Shown here in pieces: positions 1 to 11,811 of a stretch of 64,000 nt of DNA (the first letter of the stretch is position 1; each line of letters opens with the position of its first letter). Position numbers and translations under genes: made by a program. Origin of the DNA: Procambarus clarkii (taxonomy: Eukaryota > Arthropoda > Malacostraca > Decapoda > Cambaridae); NCBI RefSeq assembly GCF_040958095.1, contig NC_091193.1, positions 21,454,047-21,518,046 of the forward strand. Reading direction: 5' to 3'. The notes beneath the pieces are model-generated. The model ran no database searches. It had not been told where the DNA came from and worked only from the letters and a program-made list of their open reading frames with translations.

Positions 1-170
1 CCAACACACACAAACATTCCATGGGAGATCTAGTGCGCAAAAATCACTTCCGTTGGTGCCAAACAGGCAAGGAGCGTCACGTGACCTCAAGGCCACCACA
101 ACAGTCACGGGGAGGTGACACATCACAACATCATCACACAAAACTGAATTTAACCCTTGTATGAACCCAG

Positions 171-265
171 TCTAACAGCCTGGTTAACCAGACCACCAAC
201 CAGGAGGCCTGGCCGGAGACCGAGCCCCGGGAGCATCGATCCCCGGAACCAATGTAAGGTAGGAG
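171..265 (+). mobile_element. LINE/SINE 3' tail fragment (GGAGGCCTGG family)
   Basis: ACAGCCTGGTTAACCAGACC followed by GGAGGCCTGGCCGGAGACCG and a GATCCCCGGAA end. The same tail ends the LINE at 30151-30312 and the SINEs at 14955-15187 and 21148-21352. Confidence 0.65.
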
Positions 266-1065
266 CCTCTTCTCGGACCAAATCGGCCAAACCCCCTCCC
301 TGAAAGTATATTACTGTTCCAGTAATAGTTTGAGTATATTAGCAGTTAGTGAACCTTAATCCTGAACATATTATTCTCAAGTTATAACTTTATTGTGATA
401 TAAATCGTTGGTTTACAATATAAAGTATATGCTGAAAATGCTTCTCTGAGAAAAATTTTCTTCTGAAAATCGGAATTATTGGGTACACTGAAATAGTTTA
501 CGAATTCCATATTTCACATTATCATCAGTGCAACGAATTAGTAAAAAAAAAAAAAAGCACCGTGATATTGGCGCTTTCCATGTACCGGAATCAGTAGGTG
601 AGGTGGGTTGATGGGGTTCGTACATTTTTGGCTAGGCATACAGGGTATGGGGTCCAGGCAGGTGCTGCACATTCCAAGACTAGTCTCAAGTAGGTGGTGT
701 ACAATGCAGACGAGGAGTCAAGAACGTGGCTGAAACATGTTGACCAAACCACACACTAAAAAGTGTAGGGACGACGACGTTTCATCGTACACCAAAAAAA
801 ATCGACGTGGAATCAAAGAACAAATCCACAGGCGCCTTAAAGAGGGTTCGAACCTGTGTGCGGAGTGTTCCCAGACGAGCTCTAGTCAACTGCACCACCA
901 CATGGGCAAAATAATTGCAACCTGGAGTGCTACTGCACCCAAGAGGGTCCAGAGTCCAGAGCCAGAGCCTCGAAACTGAAGCCTAACCGAGGTGTCACAA
1001 TTCTCTCCATTCCCCGCGTTAATGTGCTATGTGTTGAAGTGGCAGCGTCAGAGGTAGTACTACTG
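266..1065. other. No gene seen; AT-rich sequence and a foldback-element fragment
   Basis: At 700-790 there is a degenerate half of the hairpin element described at 31367-31505 (GTTGACCAAACCACACACTA and GACGACGACGTTTC). A tRNA-like B box (GGGTTCGAACC) is at about 845. Otherwise nothing is recognised. Confidence 0.4.
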
Positions 1066-1127
1066 GTTCACAGTTGAGAGGCGGGCCCAAAGAGCCAGAG
1101 CTCAACCCCCGCAAGCACAACTAGGTG

Positions 1128-1130
<3 letters not shown>
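1066..1130 (+). mobile_element. LINE 3' tail fragment
   Basis: Contains CAGTTGAGAGGCGGG, AAGAGCCAGAGCTCAACCCC and AACTAGGTGAGTAC. The same tail follows the reverse transcriptase ORF at 25750-26677 and is repeated at eight other places in the window. It is severely 5'-truncated. Confidence 0.75.
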
Positions 1131-1216
<86 letters not shown>

Positions 1217-1227
1217 ACACACACACG
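1131..1227. repeat. (AC)n microsatellite attached to a LINE 3' tail
   Basis: About 97 bases of AC starting directly after AGGTGAGT, the terminal motif of the LINE tail at 1066-1130. Confidence 0.95.
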
Positions 1228-1330
1228 AGGACACTGTGAACATTAAACAACACGAAGCAAACTTAACATAAATAACATATTAGAGAATACAGTCTCCAGG
1301 GGATATAAATGTTGATGAGTTACATCATTG

Positions 1331-3271
1331 GGGTTGTCAGGGGAGGATGGTGAGTGACTGTGAGGGTTGCCAGGGGAGGATGGTGAGTGACTGTGAGGGT
1401 TGTCAGGGGAGGACGGTGAGTGACTGTGAGGGTTGTCAGGGGAGGATGGTGAGTGACTGTGAGGGTTGTCAGGGGGGGATGGTGAGTGACTGTGAGGGTT
1501 GTCAGGGGAGGATGGTGAGTGACTGTGAGGGTTGTCAGGGGAGGATGGTGAGTGACTGTGAGGGTTGTCAGGGGAGGACGGTGAGTGACTGAGGGTTGTC
1601 AGGGGAGGACGGTGAGTGACTGAGGGTTGTCAGGGGAGGACGGTGAGTGACTGTGAGGGTTGTCAGGGGAGGATGGTGAGTGACTGTGAGGGTTGCCAGG
1701 GGAGGATGGTGAGTGACTGTGAGGGTTGTCAGGGGAGGATGGTGAGTGACTGTGAGGGTTGTCAGGGGGGGATGGTGAGTGACTGTGAGGGTTGTCAGGG
1801 GAGGATGGTGAGTGACTGTGAGGGTTGTCAGGGGAGGATGGTGAGTGACTGTGAGGGTTGTCAGGGGAGGATGGTGAGTGACTGTGAGGGTTGTCAGGGG
1901 AGGATGGTGAGTGACTGTGAGGGTTGTCAGGGGAGGATGGTGAGTGACTGTGAGGGTTGTCAGGGGAGGATGGTGAGTGACTGTGAGGGTTGCCAGGGGA
2001 GGATGGTGAGTGACTGTGAGGGTTGCCAGGGGAGGATGGTGAGTGACTGTGAGGGTTGCCAGGGGAGGATGGTGAGTGACTGTGAGGGTTGTCAGGGGAG
2101 GATGGTGAGTGACTGTGAGGGTTGCCAGGGGAGGATGGTGAGTGACTGTGAGGGTTGTCAGGGGAGGATGGTGAGTGACTGTGAGGGTTGTCAGGGGAGG
2201 ATGGTGAGTGACTGTGAGGGTTGCCAGGGGAGGATGGTGAGTGACTGTGAGGGTTGTCAGGGGAGGATGGTGAGTGACTGTGAGGGTTGCCAGGGGAGGA
2301 TGGTGAGTGACTGTGAGGGTTGTCAGGGGAGGATGGTGAGTGACTGTGAGGGTTGTCAGGGGAGGATGGTGAGTGACTGTGAGGGTTGTCAGGGGAGGAT
2401 GGTGAGTGACTGTGAGGGTTGTCAGGGGAGGATGGTGAGTGACTGTGAGGGTTGTCAGGGGAGGATGGTGAGTGACTGTGAGGGTTGTCAGGGGAGGATG
2501 GTGAGTGACTGTGAGGGTTGCCAGGGGAGGATGGTGAGTGACTGTGAGGGTTGCCAGGGGAGGATGGTGAGTGACTGTGAGGGTTGTCAGGGGAGGATGG
2601 TGAGTGACTGTGAGGGTTGTCAGGGGAGGATGGTGAGTGACTGTGAGGGTTGTCAGGGGAGGATGGTGAGTGACTGTGAGGGTTGCCAGGGGAGGATGGT
2701 GAGTGACTGTGAGGGTTGCCAGGGGAGGATGGTGAGTGACTGTGAGGGTTGTCAGGGGAGGATGGTGAGTGACTGTGAGGGTTGCCAGGGGAGGATGGTG
2801 AGTGACTGTGAGGGTTGCCAGGGGGGGACGGTGAGTGACTGTGAGGGTTGCCAGGGGGGGACGGTGAGTGACTGTGAGGGTTGCCAGGGGAGGACGGTGA
2901 GTGACTGTGAGGGTTGCCAGGGGAGGACGGTGAGTGACTGTGAGGGTTGCCAGGGGGGGACGGTGAGTGACTGTGAGGGTTGCCAGGGGGGGACGGTGAG
3001 TGACTGTGAGGGTTGCCAGGGGGGGACGGTGAGTGACTGTGAGGGTTGCCAGGGGAGGACGGTGAGTGACTGTGAGGGTTGCCAGGGGAGGACGGTGAGT
3101 GACTGTGAGGGTTGTCAGGGGAGGATGGTGAGTGACTGTGAGGGTTGTCAGGGGAGGACGGTGAGTGACTGTGAGGGTTGTCAGGGGGGGATGGTGAGTG
3201 ACTGTGAGGGTTGCCAGGGGAGGACGGTGAGTGACTGTGAGGGTTGCCAGGGGAGGACGGTGAGTGACAGT
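1331..3271. repeat. 33-bp minisatellite array, about 58 units
   Basis: The 33-bp unit contains GGGGAGGATGGTGAGTGACT and GTGAGGGTTGTCA, with C/T, A/G and T/C variants in blocks. The unit is a multiple of three, so one frame stays open over about 1.7 kb (an 11-residue repeat). Two adjacent units near 1585 and 1618 share the same 2-base deletion, which breaks that frame. No splice or family context supports coding. Confidence 0.97.
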
Positions 3272-3291
3272 GTAACTACCGTGAAGTAGTT

Positions 3292-4009
3292 AGTAGTACT
3301 ACCCAAGCTACACTTCTCTATCTTTACTGAGAGTTTACTCTAGGTCTGCATTATGCCCTTAAAGTAAACTCAGTGTTTGGCGACTATTAGCCCTTGTGGT
3401 AGCCTAGTGACTGGTCATACAGGTACTCTACCCACGACAACATGTACACTCCCCCATGGCCTTGACAGCTTTAGTAAACCCCTCTCCCATTGACCGCAGC
3501 TCTTGACAGGACCTTAAGAGTCCTACAAGAATGTATCCATTCTCCTGCATCAAGTCAACTCTCTAAAATAATAAAGTGAGCAATACGGAGGATATAGAAA
3601 TCACAGAGACATTCTAAACAGAAAACCAGAGGTGACCGAGTGAATTCCATAAGGAGAGACTCAACTAGATTGGTGATGGCGCACTCTTCTAGATCTACTC
3701 ACCTTATTGTGCCTGCAGGGGGGATCGAACTTTAGTCTTTGAGTTCCGCCTCGCAACCTTACTAACTGATAAACACTACGACTGTGATATATACACCACT
3801 CGCTACACTCCCCCCCCCCTCATACAACTACCGGGACTGCCATACAAGAACAAGTACACAAGAATGGTCTACAAAATACACTCTCTTAAGGCCCAACTTC
3901 CGGTATGCAAATTAGCTTTCGGGCACAAGTACCGATAAGACAGCAACACTCTAAGTGTGTCCTTCCTCAGTGGTACCTGGTTAACACTACACACCAGACC
4001 AACACCCAC
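3292..4009. other. No gene seen; one degenerate LINE tail
   Basis: At 3693-3762, on the minus strand, there is a decayed copy of the LINE tail (TACTCACCTTATTGTGCCTG then GAGTTCCGCCTCGCAACC). The remainder is unremarkable unique-looking sequence. Confidence 0.45.
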
Positions 4010-4160
4010 TATACATAACATACGTTAGACCAATACTAGAACATGCAGCACCGAAGTTCATAAATTGGAAAGCATAACACTGAAAAAGTAGAGGAGCTTT
4101 GCCACCTGATTATTGCCAGAGCTAAAGATTAAGCTACGAGGACAGGCGTATGGCGACTAT
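4010..4160 (+). mobile_element. LINE ORF2 remnant (YVRPILEHAAP block)
   Basis: Translation around 4018-4060 gives YVRPILEHAAP, equivalent to YVRPVLEYAAPSW in the better-preserved LINE at 25750-26677. Stops and frameshifts follow at once. This is a short decayed fragment. Confidence 0.7.
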
Positions 4161-4184
4161 GTAGATCTCGCAACGCTGAAGGAT

Positions 4185-4308
4185 AATACAATACGCGGGG
4201 ATTGAACTCTAAAGAATAATACAATAAGCGGGGATTGAACTCTCTAAAGTCTACTGAACACTGCTGGAGCTTCTCAAGGTCCTCCTGCGACCCTGTCGTC
4301 GTCGTCGC

Positions 4309-4341
<33 letters not shown>

Positions 4342-4345
4342 AGTC
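4185..4345. repeat. Short direct repeat and (GTC)n microsatellite
   Basis: A roughly 33-bp direct duplication around GCGGGGATTGAACTCTAAAG at 4193-4245, then GTC/GCC trinucleotides at 4294-4341. Open frames here are low-complexity. Confidence 0.8.
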
Positions 4346-4474
4346 ATCTTTCCTCGTCAGTTCCTCGTCGTGGGCCAAACTGACGTGTACGAGGTCATGA
4401 CCTCGGGTCAGTGGCTCATATAGATCATAAGAGTATGAACACCAATGATCCCCGGGCCGCTCCCCTCTAGGAGG

Positions 4475-4765
4475 ATGAGATCAAGCGAGTCACATTCCTC
4501 CGGTCCGACATTACCTTTCTGACTGTGAACCCTTTTGTTTCCTGCCCGTTAGGTACTCCCTTACACAGTTTGGCGGCTTCCCACTTATCTCGGCTTGTCG
4601 CCGCACCTTATACACAAACCTTTTGTGGGGGACATTATCAAAAGGCTTTTTTATAGTCTAGGAAAATGCAGTTTATCCAGCCTTCTTTCTCCTGTCTAGT
4701 TTTGTTTAGGTATTCACAGAGCTTTATAGAGCACCACTTTCCCTTCCGTCACAAGCTTTGTCCAT
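4475..4765 (-). mobile_element. LINE reverse transcriptase remnant (palm motif region)
   Basis: The minus strand encodes WINCIFLDYKKAF, then one extra T shifts the frame to DNVPHKRF, followed by a stretch ending in NCVREYLTGRKQKGSQ. This is the RT segment just upstream of the VPQGS block present in the LINE at 25750, so the two are consistent with one family. Upstream, a CSIKLCEYLNKTRQ-like stretch is visible in another frame. It is a dead copy. Confidence 0.8.
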
Positions 4766-4782
4766 GTGGTGCTGGCTCACTG

Positions 4783-4858
4783 ACTGGCTGTCACTGGCTG
4801 GCTGGTTGGCTTTGGCAGGTTGGCTGGCTGGATCTAGCCAGGTCTGGCTGGCTGGGTG

Positions 4859-4891
<33 letters not shown>

Positions 4892-4965
4892 AGCTAGCTG
4901 GCTGGGTGTGGCTGACTGGCTGGCTGTGTGTTGCTAGCTGGCTGTGTGTGGCTGGTTGCTGTCTA
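4783..4965. repeat. (TGGC)n low-complexity repeat
   Basis: Degenerate TGGC tetranucleotides, purest at 4860-4890. Confidence 0.9.
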
Positions 4966-5330
4966 ACGTCAAGTGTTCTCTCTACTCCACAGACAGTCCT
5001 GTACTGTGACATCACATGAAATTACGATAGACAAAAGAGCTATTGTCAGCGAAAGCTATCGTCACAGAAGCCAAGGGACCCGAACACAGCGGGTGGCGAA
5101 GCCATCATTCAAGACAATTAAGAGAAAGTGTCTTAAGACACAATTATAACTCCACATAGAAACACTTCCACCTTTGAACTAAATCCAGGTTCTCCAGGTG
5201 TGTGGACTGCGCAGGTCTGGCCGATACTGGACCACTACTGCGCACACAAACGCTCCCCTCGAGTAAAGTTTACTCGAGAACTTCCCCTTCCCATAGAGAG
5301 AGAGGAGGTAGGAAGGGAATTATCAAGGAG

Positions 5331-5485
5331 GGAAACGCCAGGCCATTACGACTATATAGCACTGGGAAGAGGTCAGGATAAGGATTTGGAATGGGACGGG
5401 GGGGGGGGAATGGTGGCCAACCACTTGTGGACGGTCGGGGATTGAACGCTGACCTGCATGACGCTCTACCGTCCAGTCCAAGTGG
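5331..5485 (-). mobile_element. tRNA-derived SINE (family C), minus strand
   Basis: Read on the minus strand it has GGACGGTAGAGCG, a B box, CAAGTGGTTGGCCACCATTC, CAAATCCTTATCCTGACC and GCACTGCTATATAG-like sequence. The body AGTGCTATATAGTCGTAATG is present in full here and at 41075-41208. Confidence 0.75.
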
Positions 5486-6000
5486 ATGGTGAGAGAGAGA
5501 GAGAGAGGGGCGGAGATATTTGGAGATGGAAGAGAATACGAGAGAGAGAGAATATGAGGCAAGAATACAAAGTGTCACATTAGGGGCGTGTGCAGGCGGC
5601 AGTGTGTGTCAAGCAGGTGTAGCAGGAGGGTGTGGCTGCAGGTGTGGCCGCACGCTGGGCGTAGGAGGGTGTGGCCGCAGGTGTGGCCGCAGGTCAGGCA
5701 GGACGCTGGCAGTGGCGTCTTACACAATACACACACTTACTCATGTAGCTGAGCTTATCTCCTCTGGTTCAGGCTCACTACAACACTACACAAGTGACCG
5801 CCAGCCTCCAACACTCATATCAACATTTCCATTTACTGATATAAATGTTATCAATTTAGAACCATACATTTTTGGTACCAACTTTTATTAATAGTTTCTT
5901 CTCTTTTTCCTTGACTTTCTTCCAACAAAATTTCCGACTTCATAACATGGAACAGAATTTAAAATTACCAACTGGGATGCGTTGAGGGGCCTACACACAG

Positions 6001-6500
6001 NNNNNNNNNNNNNNNNNNNNNNNNNNNNNNNNNNNNNNNNNNNNNNNNNNNNNNNNNNNNNNNNNNNNNNNNNNNNNNNNNNNNNNNNNNNNNNNNNNNN
6101 NNNNNNNNNNNNNNNNNNNNNNNNNNNNNNNNNNNNNNNNNNNNNNNNNNNNNNNNNNNNNNNNNNNNNNNNNNNNNNNNNNNNNNNNNNNNNNNNNNNN
6201 NNNNNNNNNNNNNNNNNNNNNNNNNNNNNNNNNNNNNNNNNNNNNNNNNNNNNNNNNNNNNNNNNNNNNNNNNNNNNNNNNNNNNNNNNNNNNNNNNNNN
6301 NNNNNNNNNNNNNNNNNNNNNNNNNNNNNNNNNNNNNNNNNNNNNNNNNNNNNNNNNNNNNNNNNNNNNNNNNNNNNNNNNNNNNNNNNNNNNNNNNNNN
6401 NNNNNNNNNNNNNNNNNNNNNNNNNNNNNNNNNNNNNNNNNNNNNNNNNNNNNNNNNNNNNNNNNNNNNNNNNNNNNNNNNNNNNNNNNNNNNNNNNNNN
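6001..6500. other. Assembly gap (500 N)
   Basis: Exactly 500 ambiguous bases, probably a placeholder of arbitrary length. Confidence 1.
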
Positions 6501-6613
6501 TAATGACGGCCTGGCATCTTGCAGGGTCGGTGTTCGATCCCCCGATAGACCAAGTGCTTGGGTACTATTCCTTCAATCTGTGGTAAGCCAGTAAACCAGT
6601 AAGTAAGCCAGTA
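6501..6613 (+). mobile_element. 3' part of a tRNA-derived SINE (family C-like) at the gap edge
   Basis: GGTCGGTGTTCGATCCCCCG followed by ACCAAGTGCTTGGGTAC resembles the B box and tail of family C. The 5' part is lost in the gap. Confidence 0.5.
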
Positions 6614-7376
6614 AGAGAACTAGCTGCCCTAGACTATATGAAGGGAAGTACAGTGTGTGTCAAGAACTAGCTGCCCTAGACTATATGAAGGGGAGTACAG
6701 TGTGTGTCAAGAACTAGCTGCCCTAGACTATATGAAGGGGAGTACAGTGTGTGTCAAGAACTAGCTGCCCTAGACTATATGAAGGGGAGTACAGAGTGTG
6801 TCAAGAACTAGCTGCCCTAGACTATATGAAGGGGAGTACAGAGTGTGTCAAGAACTAGCTGCCCTAGACTATATGAAGGGGAGTACAGAGTGTGTCAAGA
6901 ACTAGCTGCCCTAGACTATATGAAGGGGAGTACAGTGTGTGTCAAGAACTAGCTGCCCTAGACTATATGAAGGGGAGTACAGTGTGTGTCAAGAACTAGC
7001 TGCCCTAGACTATATGAAGGGGAGTACAGAGTGTGTCAAGAACTAGCTGCCCTAGACTATATGAAGGGGAGTACAGAGTGTGTCAAGAACTAGCTGTCCT
7101 AGACTATATGAAGGGGAGTACAGTGTGTCAAGAACTAGCTGCCCTAGACTATATGAAGGGGAGTACAGTGTGTGTCAAGAACTAGCTGCCCTAGACTATA
7201 TGAAGGGGAGTACAGTGTGTGTCAAGAACTAGCTGCCCTAGACTATATGAAGGGGAGTACAGTGTGTGTCAAGAACTAGCTGCCCTAGACTATATGAAGG
7301 GGAGTACAGTGTGTGTCAAGAACTAGCTGCCCTAGACTATATGAAGGGGAGTACAGTGTGTGTCAAGAACTAGCTA
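6614..7376. repeat. 47-bp minisatellite, about 16 units
   Basis: The unit contains GAACTAGCTGCCCTAGACTA and TATGAAGGGGAGTACAG, with GTGTGTGTC/AGTGTGTC variants. One unit (about 7125) lacks two bases. Confidence 0.97.
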
Positions 7377-7384
7377 CATGATAC

Positions 7385-7985
7385 TAGAAATCCCCATCAC
7401 ACAGGATAGCTTGTCATACAGGGCCATGTGTCCAATAGTCTGCACTGGCAAATTTTGGGTACATTATGAGGATATCTTCAAGAACACGAGAGGTAATAAA
7501 GTAATTGCAAAGATCCAGGTACCTCATGCCAACGGGTCTAAATGGTCTAATAACTGGGCATTCGGTGATGTAGTGCGGGAAATCATGCCGCAGTTCCTGC
7601 TTACAGAGTTTGCACCTAGAGTGCTCAGGATTGGGAGATCCGTCACCTGTAGCCACCTGCCCCAGGAAACGGTAACCCAACCTGATCCTGGCAACCACTG
7701 TGTCGCACAGTCTGGTCGACGTTTTGTGCTGCCCATAAACACAAACCGGCCGTCGGATCTAAACAAATCATAGGTGTTTTTATACTGGTGCTTTCAGGTC
7801 GTTGAGAGTTGGGTAATATCTCCATTATCAGACCCGAGTGTTTGGAACGATACAGTTTTGACAACAAAGATGGGGGATACATAGACACTGCAGCATGTAT
7901 CGCACAACTCTGTGCAGCAGCGTGGCCTCGTCCAGCCCCCTCCACGACACAGGAGACGACCACGCTACTTAACCATACCGAGGAC
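7385..7985 (-). mobile_element. LINE ORF2 C-terminal remnant with zinc-finger-like motif
   Basis: The minus strand encodes VARIRLGYRFLGQV, then SRCKLCKQELRHDFPHYI, TECPVIRPFR and a C-terminal MYPKFASADYW. The C-x2-C...H...C arrangement is the C-terminal zinc-knuckle-like region seen after the RT domain in several arthropod LINEs. A neighbouring frame upstream (to 7985) holds a continuation ending in NVDQTV. It is a 5'-truncated, frameshifted copy. The clade is not assigned. Confidence 0.75.
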
Positions 7986-7989
7986 ACAC

Positions 7990-8694
7990 CTCGTGTCGTT
8001 CAGACTCGGCCTTTATCTACCATCACGTTCGATTATAACTGCTAGTCAATTACGGCTCTGATTCCACGTCGAATTCGACCATCATTCTAGTTCAAGTTCG
8101 AACCCCTCCCCCCCCTCAGTCACGTCCAGCGCTCACGCCTCTACTGCAGATCCTGTTGTGAATGACAACAGAGGTAAACACAGTCAACAAAAGCCACTCT
8201 TCTGTCATCCAAGAGTCAGAGGAAAGCTTGAATTAACATAACAAGAGACAATGACACAAACCAGGACGAGGGAGTTTTACCTTCTCTCCCCCTCTATCCC
8301 CCCTCCTCCTCCCCCTCTATCCCCCCTCCCCCTCCCCCCCCACCCCTTCAAACAAAGCATCCTTGACACGGCAAAATTACGAACGTCACAGGAATTACAA
8401 CAGTTCCCTTGCAGCTATGAGAAGGTGCGGGTCAAAGGTCCCACGACACAGCCCAAAGTCTGCACAAAGCGAGCCATCTCGTTGCCTCTTGAGAATGTGC
8501 GCCACCTCCACACACCCGTGTTGAGCTAACAAGACCCACACAAGGTGCACGTGTCGGCCAAACACTGTCACCAGATCCTGACAACATGTTGACCGACACT
8601 TGTCAACGCCACCTCATGATTTTCATATATTACAGCAAGCAATCACAGGAAATCCCAGAATAGTTACAAATGTATATTACAGCTCGAAATATAC
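7990..8694. other. No gene seen
   Basis: Contains a C/CT-rich tract at 8275-8345. Nothing else is recognised. Confidence 0.4.
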
Positions 8695-9298
8695 CCACCA
8701 CCAGCCAGTAAGCTACAGGAGTGGCCCACCACCGGCCAGTAAGATACAGGAGTAGCCCACCACCGGCCAGTAAGACACAGGAGTGGCCCACCACCGGCCA
8801 GTAAGCTACAGGAGTGGCCCACCACCGGCCAGTAAGATACAGGAGTAGCCCACCACCGGCCAGTAAGACACAGGAGTGGCCCACCACCGGCCAGTAAGAC
8901 ACAGGAGTGGCCCACCACCGGCCAGTAAGCTACAGGAGTGGCCCACCACCGGCCAGTAAGATACAGGAGTGGCCCACCACCGGCCAGTAAGACACAGGAG
9001 TGGCCCACCACCGGCCAGTAAGACACAGGAGTGGCCCACCACCGGCCAGTAAGACACAGGAGTGGCCCACCACCGGCCAGTAAGCTACAGGAGTGGCCCA
9101 CCACCGGCCAGTAAGATACAGGAGTAGCCCACCACCGGCCAGTAAGACACAGGAGTGGCCCACCACCGGCCAGTAAGACACAGGAGTGGCCCACCACCGG
9201 CCAGTAAGACACAGGAGTGGCCCACCACTGGTCAGTAAGACACAGGAGTGGCCCACCACCGGCCAGTAAGACACAGGAGTGGCCCACCACCGGCCAGT
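8695..9298. repeat. 31-bp minisatellite with 3-unit higher-order pattern, about 19 units
   Basis: The unit contains GGAGTGGCCCACCACCGGCC and AGTAAGACACA. Positions after GTAAG cycle between CTACA, ATACA and ACACA, and GTGGCC/GTAGCC alternates in step, so blocks of three or more units were copied together. Confidence 0.97.
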
Positions 9299-9690
9299 GT
9301 GGAGGATGACTGGACAGATTCAGCAGCTCTGAGCCTCTATATGGTCGTGGGTCGTACTAACCTTCCCTCCAACGGCTGCCACAGTGGATAGTTGCAAGCC
9401 CAGAATAGGGAGGGAGAGGGAGCGAGGGAGGGTGGGAAAGGAAGGGGGAGGGAGGGAGAGAAGGAGGGAGGGAAGGAGAGAGACACACAGACAGAAACAC
9501 AAAACACCCACGGAAATCGTCAACACAAATTCACCTCAAGATTTTGCTTGTTGGCCAGGGTCTGGTCGGAGACCGGGCCGCGGGGACGTTGATTCCCGAA
9601 ATCAACGCAAGGTAACCCGCAAGGTAACGCATGATTGCTCTTGGAAAATCTTAGAATTGCCTCACCAAACACAGATGACACGCAAGATGG

Positions 9691-9721
<31 letters not shown>

Positions 9722-10249
9722 TGATTCAGCTAAGACAAGCAAGAAATAAGTAACACACAGAGGGGCAGCCAGAGGCTTAGGGCCCGCGCAGGAATATGCT
9801 GAGTATGAGATTATGAGCGTAACAGTTACCAGGGCCCCTGCTTCCAGGGGCCCTCATGCTTCCCGGGGCCCCTGGTTCACTGGAGCCTACCTGTTCCTTG
9901 GTTCATGTGACGGGAGGGAGGGTAAGGGGAAGGTAAAGGGGAAAGGAACGGAGTAAGATCAATAGCCCACCTGCCCTCTCCCCCTCCCTCACACCTGTAA
10001 TAATGACCATCGTTCTCCATTACTTTCTCCTGCGCTGCCCTAATGGCTTTAATGGTTGCCTTCCAGGTTGTCTCAGGTGGCCCTCTCCCCTCACCTCACC
10101 TTCCCTCACCTCCCCTCACCTTCCCTCACCTCCCCTTGCTTGCATTCAGTACTAACAGCCTTCCCGTTACTCTGTAATGGTTCCCCTTCTGTGGAGACTG
10201 TCCCGCCTCCTCCAGTGGTCGAGTGACTTGAACTACTAACCCTCCACCC
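9299..10249. other. No gene seen; LINE/SINE tail, (CT)n and GC-rich palindromes
   Basis: A LINE/SINE tail of the GGAGGCCTGG family is at 9545-9625. (CT)n is at 9690-9717. Overlapping palindromes around GGGCCCCTGG lie at 9828-9875. A purine-rich tract is at 9404-9490. Confidence 0.5.
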
Positions 10250-10420
10250 CCACAACATAAGGGGAGGCTGACCCCACAACATCAGGGGAGGCTGACCCCC
10301 CCCCCACAACATCAGGGGAGACTGACCCCCCACAACATCAGGGGAGGCTGACCCCCCACATCAGGGGAGGCTGACCCTCCCGCCCCCCACAACATCAGGG
10401 GAAGGTCACCCCCCCCACAA
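10250..10420. repeat. Short minisatellite of about 25 bp, 6-7 units
   Basis: Units built on CACAACATCAGGGGAGGCTG with variable C-run lengths. Confidence 0.9.
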
Positions 10421-10504
10421 CTGGCATCAACCACATATGTCACGTTCAGAATGTGTAAATATCATAGTAGTTGTCACCTCGCCCCCCGTCAAGGTCGCCA
10501 GCGA

Positions 10505-10607
10505 GACGACAATCTTGTTGTTATAGATTCAGCTACTCGGAACAAGTTCCAAGTAGCACGGGCTACGGTGAGCCCGTAGTGGACTTACCTGGCACAGGAG
10601 CGGGGCT
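10505..10607 (+). repeat. Dispersed repeat, partner of 38497-38602
   Basis: Shares AGATTCAGCTACTCGGAACA, GTAGCACGGGCTA, GGTGAGCCCGTAGTGGACTT and CTGGCACAGGAGCGGGGCTG with the inverted copy in the receptor intron. Confidence 0.7.
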
Positions 10608-11329
10608 GTGTAAAAGATATCCACAGTGGGTTATACAGTCACCGGTGTCAGGACGCTGAGGCCTCACCATCACCCAGTAATTTAGAGACCTCGCGAGACC
10701 AGAGGATTGTTACGCTTTACAAGATAATTACAAGCAATAACTCAGCGTGGGGGGGGGGGAGGATAGTTAGCGGCCCTCCCAAGGCGCAGGAGACCTTCCG
10801 CCTCTCAGTTACTCATCAACAAGAACTAGCGAGTAATTAACGCGACCTGATAAAAAGCAACTTGTCCGTTCCTTACCGGGAAAGCAACACGGAACAAGTT
10901 ACTCACCGCTGTTCCTTCCTGCGCATGACAAGCCGCTGCTGGAATAGAGGAAAGGTGCCCCCCCCCCCCTCACATCACTCGGGAGCCTGTGCACGTCCTT
11001 GCTCCCTTGCACAGTTGATAAATATTGGATTGAATTGCAGATCTGAGCGGTGACGTGAGCGCCATTTGTGGCCCTCAGTGCCATCAGTAGTCCAGAGCCA
11101 ACAGCGCCATTACCACAAAAGTTGCATCATGACACTCGTCTTATCCCTGATTGGTTTAAATGATCCTTAGTATTCCCAACAGTTGTGACCCGACTCAACA
11201 TCACCCCCCCCCTCCCCCCCAACCCCCCCCCTCCCCCTCCCTCGCCAGGAAGGGTGAGCAGGAATATAAAATCCGGATCAATACCCGGATTGGTTTAATA
11301 AGACACGGTTGTTGTTGACCAGCCTGCCT

Positions 11330-11330
<1 letters not shown>
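10608..11330. other. No gene seen
   Basis: Several poly-C or poly-G tracts (10750, 10960, 11203-11240) and otherwise unremarkable sequence. Confidence 0.4.
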
Positions 11331-11385
<55 letters not shown>

Positions 11386-11515
11386 GACAGAGACAGAGAC
11401 AGAGACAGACAGAGACAGACACAGACAGAGACAGACAGAGACAGACAGAGACAGACAGAGACAGACAGAGACAGACAGAGACAGACAGAGAGAGAGAGAG
11501 AGAGACAGAGACAAA
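11331..11515. repeat. (GA)n / (GACA)n microsatellite
   Basis: Pure GA to about 11375, then GACAGA and GACAGACA units. Confidence 0.97.
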
Positions 11516-11811
11516 GTGAGGATATAGAAGGATAGTCACTTTCTCAAAACATTCTTCCTCCTCCTGCCATTGAGCACCTCCCCCTTCCCCCAGAACACCT
11601 CCCCCCTAAACACTAGCGCATGCTGTAAACGACAAGACGAGTAGGAGGGGGACGACGAGGAGGAGGACGAGGGAGGTAGTGGTGACTAACCCATCCAGTA
11701 GATTAAAAAGCAGATACAGGCCAGCGGGGAAGGAATAGTTTCACCTGACTCCTGATAACTAGCGGACGAGGCCTGGGTCCTAGACGTCCCCCCCCCCCCA
11801 CACACACAGGG

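Noticed and set aside
1347..3289. 557-codon frame of an 11-residue cysteine-containing repeat
   Set aside because: The unit length is a multiple of three. Two units with 2-base deletions break the frame, and there is no signal peptide, flanking exon or known family.
5888..6553. 221-codon frame across the gap
   Set aside because: Consists of translated N bases.
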